DNA from: JAIOSF01 sp963677755
GTDB lineage: Bacteria > Campylobacterota > Campylobacteria > Campylobacterales > Arcobacteraceae
Length of the DNA: 64,000 bases
Direction of reading: 5' to 3'
Assembly: GCA_963677755.1 (NCBI GenBank)
Contig: OY782506.1
Coordinates: 682,001-746,000, forward strand
Part shown: positions 40,564 through 49,775 of the stretch, piece by piece
Layout of the letters: each line of letters starts with the position of its first letter
Position numbering within the stretch: the stretch's first letter is position 1
Made by a program: the position numbers and the translations under genes
The notes under the pieces: generated by a model
Told to the model about the DNA's origin: nothing
Seen by the model: only the letters and a program-made list of their open reading frames with translations
Database searches by the model: none

Positions 40564-41510
40564 AACATATTTTATCATTACAAAATATATCAAAATCTTT
40601 TGAAAATACAAAAGTTTTAGAAGATATATCTTTAGATATTGACAAAGGGAAAATCATATCACTTTTAGGGAAAAGTGGAAGTGGTAAAACTACATTGTTA
40701 AATATTATTGCTGGATTTGAGACAAGTGATAGTGGGATGATGAATTTAAGCAACAAGATTATTTTTGATAAAAATACTTTTATAGAACCACAGAAAAGAA
40801 ATATAGGATTTGTTTTTCAAAACTATGCACTTTTCCCACATATGAATATTTTTGATAATATCACTTTTGGAGTTGATAATAAACCATTTGAAGAGAAACA
40901 AAAAATAGTAAAGGGACTTTTAAAACTTGTAGAGTTAGAAGGACTAGAACAACGCTATCCTCATGAGTTATCAGGTGGACAACAACAAAGAATAGCGTTA
41001 GTTCGCTCCATGGCATTAAATCCTCAAGTGATACTTTTAGATGAACCTTTTTCAAGTATAGATAGTATGATAAAATCTACAATTCAAAAACAACTTTTAA
41101 AGATACTAAAAAGTAGTCATAAAACAGCAGTTATTGTTACTCACGATGCAAATGAAGCTATGGCTCTTAGTGATAAAATTATATATCTAGAAGAGGGAAA
41201 AATTGTACAGTATGATACACCAGAAAATATTTACAATTATCCAAAATCAAAACAAGTGGCTCAAAGTTTTGGAATAGCTAGTTTTATAACAAAAGATAAA
41301 AAAATATATTGTGTAAGACCTACAAATGTATATTTTACAAAAAATGGTACATATAGAGCTTTTATCTTAAGTAAACTTTATCAAGGAGACAAGTATATTT
41401 ATGAAGTAAAAATAAATGGTGAAGTTATCACTTTATATTCAACAGTAGATATACAAAGTGAATATGCAACAGTAGAGATTGATTGGGAAAACTTATCCCT
41501 TATCAAGTAG
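40560..41510 (+). CDS. fbpC: FbpC-type ferric iron ABC ATPase
   Basis: The protein has 316 residues: Walker A LLGKSGSGKTT, Q-loop FVFQNYALFPHM, signature LSGGQQQR, Walker B VILLDEPFSSID and HD in VTHDANEA, then a C-terminal TOBE-like domain (about 240-316) shorter than in many FbpC proteins. It overlaps the permease by 4 bases. Its 3' end overlaps the convergent GGDEF/EAL gene by 18 bases. Confidence 0.93.
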   Translation: MKHILSLQNISKSFENTKVLEDISLDIDKGKIISLLGKSGSGKTTLLNIIAGFETSDSGMMNLSNKIIFDKNTFIEPQKRNIGFVFQNYALFPHMNIFDNITFGVDNKPFEEKQKIVKGLLKLVELEGLEQRYPHELSGGQQQRIALVRSMALNPQVILLDEPFSSIDSMIKSTIQKQLLKILKSSHKTAVIVTHDANEAMALSDKIIYLEEGKIVQYDTPENIYNYPKSKQVAQSFGIASFITKDKKIYCVRPTNVYFTKNGTYRAFILSKLYQGDKYIYEVKINGEVITLYSTVDIQSEYATVEIDWENLSLIK

Positions 41511-43505
41511 GGTAGGTTTCCCAAAATAGTACCCTTGTGCATAATCAACACCTATCTCTTGTACCTCTTCAAAAACACTTTTTGAGTAGACAAATTCTGC
41601 AATAGTTTCGATATTAAGTTTTTGTGCAAAATCAACAATAGTTTCAGTTATAATTTTTGAATCGTTATTAATATCAATATCTTTAATCATAGAGGCATCA
41701 ATTTTAATATAATCAACTTTTAACTTCATAAGGTATTCAAAGTTTGAGTACCCTGTACCAAAATCATCAATAGATATTTTACAACCATATTTTTTGACTT
41801 CATTTATAAATTTTACTACATGTGGAAAATTTTCAATACCTTCAGACTCAATTATTTCAAAAACAATTTTTTCTCCGATACTACTTTGAGATAATCTCTC
41901 TTTTATTAGAGCGATAATTTCAGGGTTGAGTATATCTTCAACACTTATATTTATTGAAACCATATAATCTAAATTTTCAAATGTATCAAATGTTTTATTA
42001 ATAATTATTTTTGTTAATGTACTATAAAGTTTATTTTTCTTTGCTAATTCTAAAAAGAAAGTTGGTGCAATGTATTCTCCATCTTCATCTACCATTCTCA
42101 TTAACGCTTCGTATTTCACAATTTGTTCTGTTTTACAATCAACAATTGCCTGAAAAAGAGGTGTTATTCTATCATTTTTAATTGCATCTTTTATTTTTTT
42201 TGTCCATTTCATATTTTGTTCATATTCGTGTTCTATTTGCATAGAAGGATCATAAATAAGGAAATTTGTTTTTCTTTTTTTTGCAATTTTAAGAGCAATA
42301 TCTGCATTTGTAAGAAGGGAATTGTCTCCATGTGCAATACCAATTGTACAGTTAATAAAAATATCACTTTTTATATGTGCTATCTCAAACTTTTTATGTG
42401 AAATATTTTCAAGCAATAAAGCAGTATAGGTTGTAAAATATTCTAAATCGTAATTTTGCTTGAATAGTAGTCCAAATTCATCACCATTAAGTTTGAATAA
42501 TATGGTGTCTTTTTCTATTTTTGATTTTATATACTGAGCTAGTTGCTGTAAAATTATATCACCCTCTTCATGTCCATAAAGATCGTTAATCTCTTGAAAC
42601 TTATCTATGTTTAGTATCATTAAAACAAAATGTTCTTTTTTATCAAGGTATTCTATAAGTTTTCTTCTATTTTGTAATTTTGTAAGGTGATCGTTGTAAA
42701 ATTGAAATTCAATAGAATCTAACATTGTATTAAAAACTTTTTGCATAGAGTTTATCTCTTCTAGTTCATTAATGAGTTCAATTCTTTCTGTCATATCATG
42801 ACTTTTTGAGATATTGTTTACAACTTTTACAAAGTTTTTGATAGGTTTTAAAAGATATTTATCAAACTCCATAAAAAGAATAGTAAATAATAAAATAGAA
42901 AAAGTGATTATAAAATATAAAAAGAAGTTAATCATTGTATTTAAAGAAACTTTTAAATCTTCAATAGGATAAGTTATATTAATTACCCCTAATGTATCTC
43001 CTTGTTTGGCACTGATGTGACATTTAAGACAATTTTCTTTTGCAATTATTGGATAAAAGTAATCTATATTTGCATTTTTTAATATATGAAGAACCTCTTC
43101 CCCTTTCATTGAGATTTTGACATCATTATTTATTTCCCGAGCTTTAGCATCTTTTGTAAAATCGCCAAAATCTTTTACAACTATTTCAGAGCGATATACA
43201 TTAATCCGTAAGTTTTTATTAACATGATTAAGTCTTGTTACTATCTGTTCTAGTTCCTCTTTATCCCAACCTTTTGCCATAGCAGAATAAAGTGATTCAA
43301 ATATAAGCATACTTGTTTGTTTTGCATCTGCTTGAGAAAGGTGTTTTATAGATTCTTTTTTAAGATATTCTCCATATATGTAAGCAATACAAAGAGTAAG
43401 TGCAAGGGTAATAGCCATTATTTTTGCAGTTATTTTAGTATATGATGTTTTACCAGATTTATTTTTCAAAGGAGTCCTACTATTTAATATATTTAATATT
43501 ATCAA
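41493..43505 (-). CDS. Membrane sensor with CxxCH haem motif, degenerate GGDEF and EAL domains
   Basis: The protein has 670 residues. Two membrane helices flank a periplasmic domain (about 50-180) with CLKCH, the pattern of DUF3365/Tll0287-like haem sensor domains. The GGDEF domain reads NGDEF and lacks an RxxD site, so cyclase activity is doubtful. The EAL domain has EALMR, IDDFGTGYSN and AQGY, but the EGVET loop reads EFVYS. It probably degrades or binds c-di-GMP in response to redox, NO or haem state. The start is uncertain: the ATG at 43505 has no clear ribosome site, while a TTG at 43469 has AGGA upstream. Confidence 0.85.
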   Translation of the reverse strand: MIILNILNSRTPLKNKSGKTSYTKITAKIMAITLALTLCIAYIYGEYLKKESIKHLSQADAKQTSMLIFESLYSAMAKGWDKEELEQIVTRLNHVNKNLRINVYRSEIVVKDFGDFTKDAKAREINNDVKISMKGEEVLHILKNANIDYFYPIIAKENCLKCHISAKQGDTLGVINITYPIEDLKVSLNTMINFFLYFIITFSILLFTILFMEFDKYLLKPIKNFVKVVNNISKSHDMTERIELINELEEINSMQKVFNTMLDSIEFQFYNDHLTKLQNRRKLIEYLDKKEHFVLMILNIDKFQEINDLYGHEEGDIILQQLAQYIKSKIEKDTILFKLNGDEFGLLFKQNYDLEYFTTYTALLLENISHKKFEIAHIKSDIFINCTIGIAHGDNSLLTNADIALKIAKKRKTNFLIYDPSMQIEHEYEQNMKWTKKIKDAIKNDRITPLFQAIVDCKTEQIVKYEALMRMVDEDGEYIAPTFFLELAKKNKLYSTLTKIIINKTFDTFENLDYMVSINISVEDILNPEIIALIKERLSQSSIGEKIVFEIIESEGIENFPHVVKFINEVKKYGCKISIDDFGTGYSNFEYLMKLKVDYIKIDASMIKDIDINNDSKIITETIVDFAQKLNIETIAEFVYSKSVFEEVQEIGVDYAQGYYFGKPTLLDKG

Positions 43506-43557
43506 AAAATAAGAAATTTATTGCTTAAAAGTCTTAAAAAAGTCTTTTAATTGAAGA

Positions 43558-43579
43558 AGTAACCCCTATTAGGGTTACT
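43558..43579. terminator. Terminator-like hairpin
   Basis: AGTAACCC (43558-43565) pairs with GGGTTACT (43572-43579) around CTATTA, followed by TTT on the plus strand. It lies downstream of the minus-strand gene at 43601-44167. Confidence 0.6.
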
Positions 43580-43600
43580 TTTAGGTAGATTTAATGAGAA

Positions 43601-44167
43601 TTAAACAGCACCCATAAGTACTTTTGAACTCTCACCAATAAGTTCACACATCTCTTCATAAGATTTTCCAGCTTCTTCAACATCAGCTTCAAGTAACTCT
43701 TCATAAAGTTTTTCTATTTTTTGTTCATTTTTTTTTAACGCTTTCATATCTGATTTTTCTAAATCAGCTAATTCTAAAAGCTCATTCCAAACAGAACTCT
43801 CATCAAGCATAAATGCTGTAAACTTTACACCCTCATATTCAAATGTACCGTCACCTTCTAAATCTGTTACATATAAAAGATTTAATCCATCTTTACTAAA
43901 AAATTGTTTATATTTTTCAAAAAGAGGTTTAAAATGGTTAAAACTTTCTAACTCACAAGCAAAAAATTTAATAGCTTCACCTTCATTTATCATAATAACT
44001 TGTCTTGCTTGGATTTTTGGAGGTAGTTTTCTATCAGGGCTTAGTTGTTTCCCCTCTTCAACTATCATAGCACCTCTATAACCATATAGTCCATCACTTA
44101 ATTCACCACTAAAAGATGGTTGCCAATCTAATTCATTTTCTTTCATATACTCAATAACAGTTGCCAT
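43601..44167 (-). CDS. Unknown acidic cytosolic protein
   Basis: The protein has 188 residues with no signal peptide or membrane segment. It has a mixed alpha/beta first part (LYGYRGAMIVEEGKQL, IKFFACELESFNHFKPLFEKY, LNLLYVTDLEGDGTFEYEGVKFTAFML) and an acidic helical C-terminus (about 130-188). I do not recognise a family. It is a single gene between a hairpin and the Ca-loop protein gene. Confidence 0.7.
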   Translation of the reverse strand: MATVIEYMKENELDWQPSFSGELSDGLYGYRGAMIVEEGKQLSPDRKLPPKIQARQVIMINEGEAIKFFACELESFNHFKPLFEKYKQFFSKDGLNLLYVTDLEGDGTFEYEGVKFTAFMLDESSVWNELLELADLEKSDMKALKKNEQKIEKLYEELLEADVEEAGKSYEEMCELIGESSKVLMGAV

Positions 44168-44233
44168 TGTAATTCCTTGTTGTAATTTGTTTGATTACTA
44201 TGCAACTATCGTTCCCAAATGAAATATACTGTT

Positions 44234-45328
44234 TTAGATTACAATATCAATGGAATTTACAATTCCCGCACCACTCCCATCTTCTTTTACAAAAATACCA
44301 TTACTTTTTTGTATTGCGTCAGTGTTATTAATACCATTTTGGTATTTAAACCCACTTTGAACATCTCCTAAATAAATTGCACCTACATTTAAATCTACCA
44401 ACGAGATAAGTGTATTATTATCATTTTCATCTTTTTGCCAAATTTTTAATTTATTAAATATTTCATCATTTTCATCAATCCAGTTATTATTGTCACTATC
44501 ATATACAGATAAATCTTTGAAACCATCTCCTGAATCTGTTCCAAAAAGTTCATTCCCATCATCTATCAAACCATTTTCATTTTTATCCAATGCTAAATAT
44601 CCTGCTCCTTGTTTTAACAAGGGTATTAAATCATTATTGCCATCTTTGTCAAGATCAAATTCAAATTTTAATTCACTTAAATTTTCAAATGGATTTATAT
44701 CTTCACCAAAGTTAATAACTAATGGATCAATTTTAGCCTCTTCTCCAACCACTAATTTTGAGCTATGAGCTTCATATAATTCTTGAGAATAAGAGATTGA
44801 AAGATCTATACTAAAAGAACTATTAGGTGTATTAATTTGTAATGAGGTGCTAAAATCTACAGTTTGCTTTTGATAATATTCTTCATATTGGTTAAACACA
44901 ATCCCTATGAGTTCAGAATTACCATTGTTGTTTTGTGTATTAAGATTTTCTTGGGGCGTATAAGGGTTTTGTTGGGTAGGAGTTGTAGAAGGTGTATAAT
45001 TTATGGTATGATTATTTGGTTTAGGATAAATCTCTATAGTGTTACTGTCACCATAAATACGACCTAAAAGTTTTTCTATAAGCATCTTTTTAATTTTATC
45101 TTCGAGACTCATCGTATCTTCATAGTTATACATAACTCTACTATATTCAACAGTAGTTGTTTGTGAATAACTGAAATCTAAAAAAAAAGCTTGAGATTGA
45201 ATATTCCCACTCTCCTCTTGATTGTTACCACTTTGTCCATATTGTAGCTGAGTGTTTGTTGTTGTTTGATGGTTATACTGAAATGTAGATTGACTATACA
45301 TACTGACATTTGAACTTTCAATTTTCAT
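44234..45328 (-). CDS. Protein with calcium-loop (EF-hand-like) repeats
   Basis: The protein has 364 residues with no classical signal peptide. The N-terminus (MKIESSNVSMYSQSTFQYNH) and the Asn/Thr/Gln-rich region (about 100-140) are of a type seen in proteobacterial proteins with FG-GAP or Ca-binding C-termini. Residues about 225-300 carry DxDxDG-like loops (DLDKDGNNDL, DKNENGLIDDGNELFG, DSDNNNWIDENDEIF). AAGGAG precedes the ATG. It may be secreted by a non-Sec route or act at the surface; function unknown. Confidence 0.72.
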   Translation of the reverse strand: MKIESSNVSMYSQSTFQYNHQTTTNTQLQYGQSGNNQEESGNIQSQAFFLDFSYSQTTTVEYSRVMYNYEDTMSLEDKIKKMLIEKLLGRIYGDSNTIEIYPKPNNHTINYTPSTTPTQQNPYTPQENLNTQNNNGNSELIGIVFNQYEEYYQKQTVDFSTSLQINTPNSSFSIDLSISYSQELYEAHSSKLVVGEEAKIDPLVINFGEDINPFENLSELKFEFDLDKDGNNDLIPLLKQGAGYLALDKNENGLIDDGNELFGTDSGDGFKDLSVYDSDNNNWIDENDEIFNKLKIWQKDENDNNTLISLVDLNVGAIYLGDVQSGFKYQNGINNTDAIQKSNGIFVKEDGSGAGIVNSIDIVI

Positions 45329-45417
45329 TATAAACTCCTTAAATTAAACTATATCTAAGAATTGTATAATAAAAAATGGTCTTTGTCAATATATATTACA
45401 ATAATGTATGAAATTAT

Positions 45418-45531
45418 TTATTTTGGTTTTTTATATCCTAATTTTGTCATTATATCCATAGGACTCATATCATAACTTTCAGAAGTTTCTTTGAATTTAT
45501 CATCTTTGTTATCATCTATACCTATTAGAGT
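45418..45531 (-). pseudogene. Possible remnant of a coding segment
   Basis: A minus-strand frame without a start codon encodes IGIDDNKDDKFKETSESYDM and then SPMDIMTKLGYKKPK before a TAA at 45418-45420. It is bounded upstream by a stop. The composition looks protein-like, so it may be the 3' end of a lost gene; a short real peptide from the internal ATG is also possible. Confidence 0.25.
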
Positions 45532-46019
45532 TTATAAAGTTTTGAAAATAATTTTCCTTGTATTATGGCAAATAAGAGGATATAAATAGTTATTACAATA
45601 GTAAATGGTATTCCAAAAATAGCTATCATAAAAGGAAGCATTGGTATTTTGATGGCACGAGCATAAAAGAAAATGATAAGAAGTTCATCTTTAGCTCCAT
45701 GTTCTCTTAATTCGGAAAGGAAACCATACCAAGCATACATAGGTCCATGACTTATAATACCTGCAATTAAAGCATAGATAATCCCTTTTTTCCCACTATC
45801 TTCTCCAAAATGTTTAATTATGTCTTTTGGTTTTAAAAAGTAATTAATAAGTGTAGTTAACAGTATAATAAATATAAATATTGGTAGTAAAGTTGAGAGA
45901 ATATTTAAAAATGTTTTGAGAGAAATTAAAGCATTACTAGTATCAACAAATAGTAAAATAATAGAGAAAAAAAGAACAATATATAAAAACTTTAAACCTT
46001 TGTATTCTATCTTTTTCAT
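45525..46019 (-). CDS. Permease half, second subunit (ArsP_1/DUF318-like)
   Basis: The protein has 164 residues and four or five membrane helices. IIKHFGEDSGKKGIIYALIAGIISHGPMYAWYGFLSELREHGAKD resembles the core motif of ArsP_1-type permeases. It follows the other half gene directly (stop and start adjacent), and both halves together reach the length of one normal permease of about 310 residues. The substrate is unknown; family members include organoarsenical exporters. Confidence 0.65.
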   Translation of the reverse strand: MKKIEYKGLKFLYIVLFFSIILLFVDTSNALISLKTFLNILSTLLPIFIFIILLTTLINYFLKPKDIIKHFGEDSGKKGIIYALIAGIISHGPMYAWYGFLSELREHGAKDELLIIFFYARAIKIPMLPFMIAIFGIPFTIVITIYILLFAIIQGKLFSKLYKL

Positions 46020-46460
46020 CTATATCACCTTTAATGTAAGAACTGTTAAGTATGCTACTAACATCGTAGCAAAGAGTGTTAAAATATTTTTATAAAAAGT
46101 AAACTTTAGACCAAAGACGCTAGCTTCTGCTGGTAATTGTACAATTCCTAGTGTTACCCAAGCTAGGATAAATGCACCTACAGCGTATAAAGTAACTCCT
46201 TGATTTAATAATTGTTCACTAATAATATAACTAACAGCAGGATTTCCAGAAGAGATTGCCCCTATCAAGGTTCCTGTAAAAATATCTGTTGTAATGCCAT
46301 AACCAAAGAGATGAGAGAGCATTTCTGGTGTAACATATGTTTGCATTATTGACACTAATCCTATGACTCCTAAGAGCATAGGAGTCATTGATAAAAAGTT
46401 ATTCAAAGCTTTTTTAAAAGCTATTTTGAGTGTTATTTTTTCTGCTTGTTTTTTTTTCAT
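46020..46460 (-). CDS. Permease half, first subunit (ArsP_1/DUF318-like)
   Basis: The protein has 146 residues and four membrane helices. The motif HLFGYGITTDIFTGTLIGAISSGNPAVSYIISEQLLNQG is typical of the ArsP_1/DUF318 permease repeats. It is immediately upstream of the second half gene. Both probably assemble into one transporter in the inner membrane. Confidence 0.68.
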   Translation of the reverse strand: MKKKQAEKITLKIAFKKALNNFLSMTPMLLGVIGLVSIMQTYVTPEMLSHLFGYGITTDIFTGTLIGAISSGNPAVSYIISEQLLNQGVTLYAVGAFILAWVTLGIVQLPAEASVFGLKFTFYKNILTLFATMLVAYLTVLTLKVI

Positions 46461-46514
46461 ATATATTCTTTATATTTGTATAGTAAGAATTTTAGCTAAA
46501 ATTCTCTATAAAAG

Positions 46515-47771
46515 TTACTTTCCAATAGCAAGTAAATAAAGAATATTATTCTCTGTTTTTAAAAATTCTTTTGTTTCTACATCATAATAAGCTCCAATAC
46601 CACTACACCCTATCTGTTTTAGCTCCGATTTTAGATAGATAATCTGAGCTATAAGGCCACTTAAGATATTTACTTTTTGGTAGGCTTCAATTTCATTTGA
46701 AGTAAAATAAAAAGTAACAGCACTTTGTCCTCCAAGATTTTGTTCCAAACTTAAATATCTCGATTTGGCACTAAAGTCTCCTGTAGATTGAAGTTCACCA
46801 TTTTTATATAATCCTTGTGTTATTCCATTAACTCTATGAACGGTATAAAATATATCAATATTATGAGTTGTTGCAAAAGTAAAGATATTTTCCATAATAA
46901 ATGCAAAATCATTTTCTTCAATAGTTATCTCTCTAAAAGCTCTCATTGAACGGCGATTGAGTATGGCATTTTTGAGTTGCTCTTTTGGTATGTTTTCAAA
47001 AAAAGTTAAATGTTCTATATCTTCACTCTTGTAAGTAGAAGTTTGTTTATAAATATCTTCTATAAATTTATTGGTTTCTAAAAAGTCGCAACCACTTACA
47101 TAAGGCAGTGGTTGTCGTAAGGGTTTTGTCTCTTTTTGTGTTGAAGTTGCTGATGTTATAGCACAAGTGAACATCTCATCATCTCTAAAACCGCATAGAT
47201 CATTTAAAGCTAATTTGTCAAAGTCAAATACTATTTTAGACTCTTTATCCATAATACAAAGTGCTGCGTATATAGCACCCATAGCATGTCCTGAATCAAG
47301 GAAAATATATCGTATACTTCTTTCTCTATATTTCCAAGAGCTTCTAAAATAAATAGATGAGATTAAAAATGTAATCCCTTTTTGTTTTGATTTATCTTTA
47401 TAATAATACTCAACTCCATCACCATCAATCTCTTGAAGTAAACACAAAGTTTTACTATGTGGTTCATAATGATATATTCCACTTACAAGACCACTAATTC
47501 CTCGAAGTTGTAGATAAATTTCACACGGATATAATGCGCCAGCACTAGGATTTGTTCTAAGATAGTATGTTCCTTCTGGATATTCTTTTTCAAAAGTGAT
47601 ACCACCAATAAGGTTCAAATCTTTTAGTTGGGGATAATCATCTATCTTAAATCTTTGGGAGAAGTGGGGATAAGTTTTGAAGTTTTTTGGTTGGGTTCTC
47701 CAATCTAAAAAGTTGGCATTTTTACGAATACTCATATATGAATGGTTTGTTTTATCATGTTGATGTGACAT
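46515..47771 (-). CDS. Tandem nitroreductase-fold protein, SagB/ThcOx-like
   Basis: The protein has 418 residues with two nitroreductase-fold halves. The first (about 60-210) contains LRTNPSAGALYPCEIYL and HAMGAIYAALCIM, close to SagB-type dehydrogenases; the second (about 250-418) starts with LNRRSMRAFRE and ends with GCSGIGAYYD. SagB enzymes use FMN to oxidise azolines in peptide natural products. No precursor peptide or cyclodehydratase gene is seen nearby, so its substrate is open. It stands alone before the permease genes. Confidence 0.82.
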   Translation of the reverse strand: MSHQHDKTNHSYMSIRKNANFLDWRTQPKNFKTYPHFSQRFKIDDYPQLKDLNLIGGITFEKEYPEGTYYLRTNPSAGALYPCEIYLQLRGISGLVSGIYHYEPHSKTLCLLQEIDGDGVEYYYKDKSKQKGITFLISSIYFRSSWKYRERSIRYIFLDSGHAMGAIYAALCIMDKESKIVFDFDKLALNDLCGFRDDEMFTCAITSATSTQKETKPLRQPLPYVSGCDFLETNKFIEDIYKQTSTYKSEDIEHLTFFENIPKEQLKNAILNRRSMRAFREITIEENDFAFIMENIFTFATTHNIDIFYTVHRVNGITQGLYKNGELQSTGDFSAKSRYLSLEQNLGGQSAVTFYFTSNEIEAYQKVNILSGLIAQIIYLKSELKQIGCSGIGAYYDVETKEFLKTENNILYLLAIGK

Positions 47772-47866
47772 TTGTATAAATCCTTTAGATAGGATTATAC
47801 ATATTATATACCATAATTATATTTTAACTATTAAGTTACTAAAATTTATTATAAATATTTTTATTT

Positions 47867-49684
47867 TTACCAACAATAGACTTTATTTCTCCCTGTCTCT
47901 TTTGCTTGATACAAACCTTTATCCGCTTTTTCTAAAATCATCTCAAAAGTTTCTATCTCACTTTTAGCACAACTTAGTCCAAAAGATGCTGTTACGTTTT
48001 TCACCTCAGGAAAAGTATGTATCTCTATTGCATTTCTAATTTTTTCTGCGATTTTTTGTGCAGTAACTATATCTGTATCTGTTGTGATTAAGACAAACTC
48101 CTCTCCACCCCATCTTGCAAATATATCACTCTGTCTAATTTGGTTTTTTACAATAGTAGCTAAATCTTTTAAAACTTCATCACCAACACCGTGTCCATAA
48201 GTATCATTTATATTTTTGAACTTGTCTATATCTATCATCATCACACACATTGAATACTCAAATGGGTTGTTGTTTTTGATTTTTTCCTCTAAAGCTCTTC
48301 TGTTTAATATTTTTGTTAATGGGTCTATCTCTGCTTTATTTTTAAGACGAAGATTACTTTTTTTAAGTTCAATTTGTTTTTTTTGTAAAATTGTTAAGAG
48401 ATAGTTAAAGAACTTAGCAACAAGCCCAACTTCAGTTCCTCTTTCTTCATGTATTTTGCTTTGGATATTTCCTGTTTTCATGATTTTTACAATACTTTCA
48501 ATTGTTTCTACCCAAGGGAGTTTTGCATTGTGTTCGCTTACATTTAGTCCTAAAACTTCATGGCGTTTTCGTACTCTTAAAAGACCAAATTTTGCAAGAG
48601 TTAAAAAAAGAATAAGTCCCACAAGAAAAGCAAATACAAATGCAGTTGTTATACCAAGTGTTTGTACAAAGATATATTCTAGTCGTGTTTGCCCATGTTG
48701 AAGTGGTGCAAAGATACCAACAGCTAATGTTCCCCAAATACCTGCAAAACCATGAACCCCAACTACACTTAACGGATCATCTATTTTAAATTTTTTTAAG
48801 ATGAGTTGATCGAAAAAAAACATAACAAAAGCTGACATAAGACCAACAAAAGCAGAAATATGAGTTGTAAATTGATCACAACCAGCAGTAATACCTACAA
48901 GCCCAGCTATAATTCCAAAAGAAAAAATTTCTACACCCACTTTATCTTTATTTATAAGACTTATTATCCAGCCACCAAGTCCTCCAAAAGCTGCTGCAAT
49001 AGTAGTGTTAATGAGAATTGAACTAGTAAGTGGATCAAATTTAAGTAAACTTCCTGCATTAAATCCAAACCATGCAAAAAAGAGTATAAAAACTCCAAAT
49101 ACTATAAAGTTATGATTACTAGGTGCGAAGTAGTTTATTCGTCCATGTTTAAATTTTCCAAGTCTAGGTCCCAATACTAAAGCTCCTGCTAATCCAATCC
49201 AAGCACCAACTGAGTGAACAACAGTCGAACCAGCAAAATCTTTGAATCCAAGTGTATTTAGCCAACCATTTTCTCCCCAAGCCCAATGACCAAAGATAGG
49301 ATAGATTAATGAGGTAACTACAATAGCAATTATAATATAGCTATTAAACTTTATCCTCTCAGAAACAGCACCTGAAACTATTGTTATAGCAGTTGCTGCA
49401 AACATTGCTTGAAAGAAGAAAAAAGCATTTTGATTGAGGTTTTTCCCCTCTATTGCAAAATCACTAAATCCAATGAGTCCACCTAAATCGGTTCCAAACA
49501 TTATTCCAAAACCAATAAGCCAAAAGAAAATAATACCAAATATAGTATCAATAAGGTTTTTCATAGCTACATTGATAGTATTTTTTGACCTTACGGTTCC
49601 TGTTTCAATAAGTGCAAATCCAAATTGCATCAAAAATACTAAAAAAGCACAAAGTAGTATCCAAAGTAGATCAATATTTTCCAT
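47867..49684 (-). CDS. Ammonium transporter fused to a GGDEF domain
   Basis: The protein has 605 residues. Residues 1-375 form an Amt/MEP domain of 11 helices (GFALIETGTVRSKNTINVAMKNLID at the start; FQAMFAATAITIVSGAVSERIKF; HSVGAWIGLAGALVLGPRLGKF; VVGVHGFAGIWGTLAVGIF, with the pore histidines). A linker with a coiled coil follows (KKQIELKKSNLRLKNKAEIDPLTK), then a GGDEF domain with intact GGEEF and an RxxD site (RQSD). It probably couples ammonium sensing or transport to c-di-GMP synthesis. Confidence 0.93.
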   Translation of the reverse strand: MENIDLLWILLCAFLVFLMQFGFALIETGTVRSKNTINVAMKNLIDTIFGIIFFWLIGFGIMFGTDLGGLIGFSDFAIEGKNLNQNAFFFFQAMFAATAITIVSGAVSERIKFNSYIIIAIVVTSLIYPIFGHWAWGENGWLNTLGFKDFAGSTVVHSVGAWIGLAGALVLGPRLGKFKHGRINYFAPSNHNFIVFGVFILFFAWFGFNAGSLLKFDPLTSSILINTTIAAAFGGLGGWIISLINKDKVGVEIFSFGIIAGLVGITAGCDQFTTHISAFVGLMSAFVMFFFDQLILKKFKIDDPLSVVGVHGFAGIWGTLAVGIFAPLQHGQTRLEYIFVQTLGITTAFVFAFLVGLILFLTLAKFGLLRVRKRHEVLGLNVSEHNAKLPWVETIESIVKIMKTGNIQSKIHEERGTEVGLVAKFFNYLLTILQKKQIELKKSNLRLKNKAEIDPLTKILNRRALEEKIKNNNPFEYSMCVMMIDIDKFKNINDTYGHGVGDEVLKDLATIVKNQIRQSDIFARWGGEEFVLITTDTDIVTAQKIAEKIRNAIEIHTFPEVKNVTASFGLSCAKSEIETFEMILEKADKGLYQAKETGRNKVYCW

Positions 49685-49775
49685 AATTATTTCATTATCC
49701 TAAAGTTATTTTGATATTCTAGCAAATAAAATAGTTAAATATTTATCAGTAACTATATAGTTTTTATACAATTAT

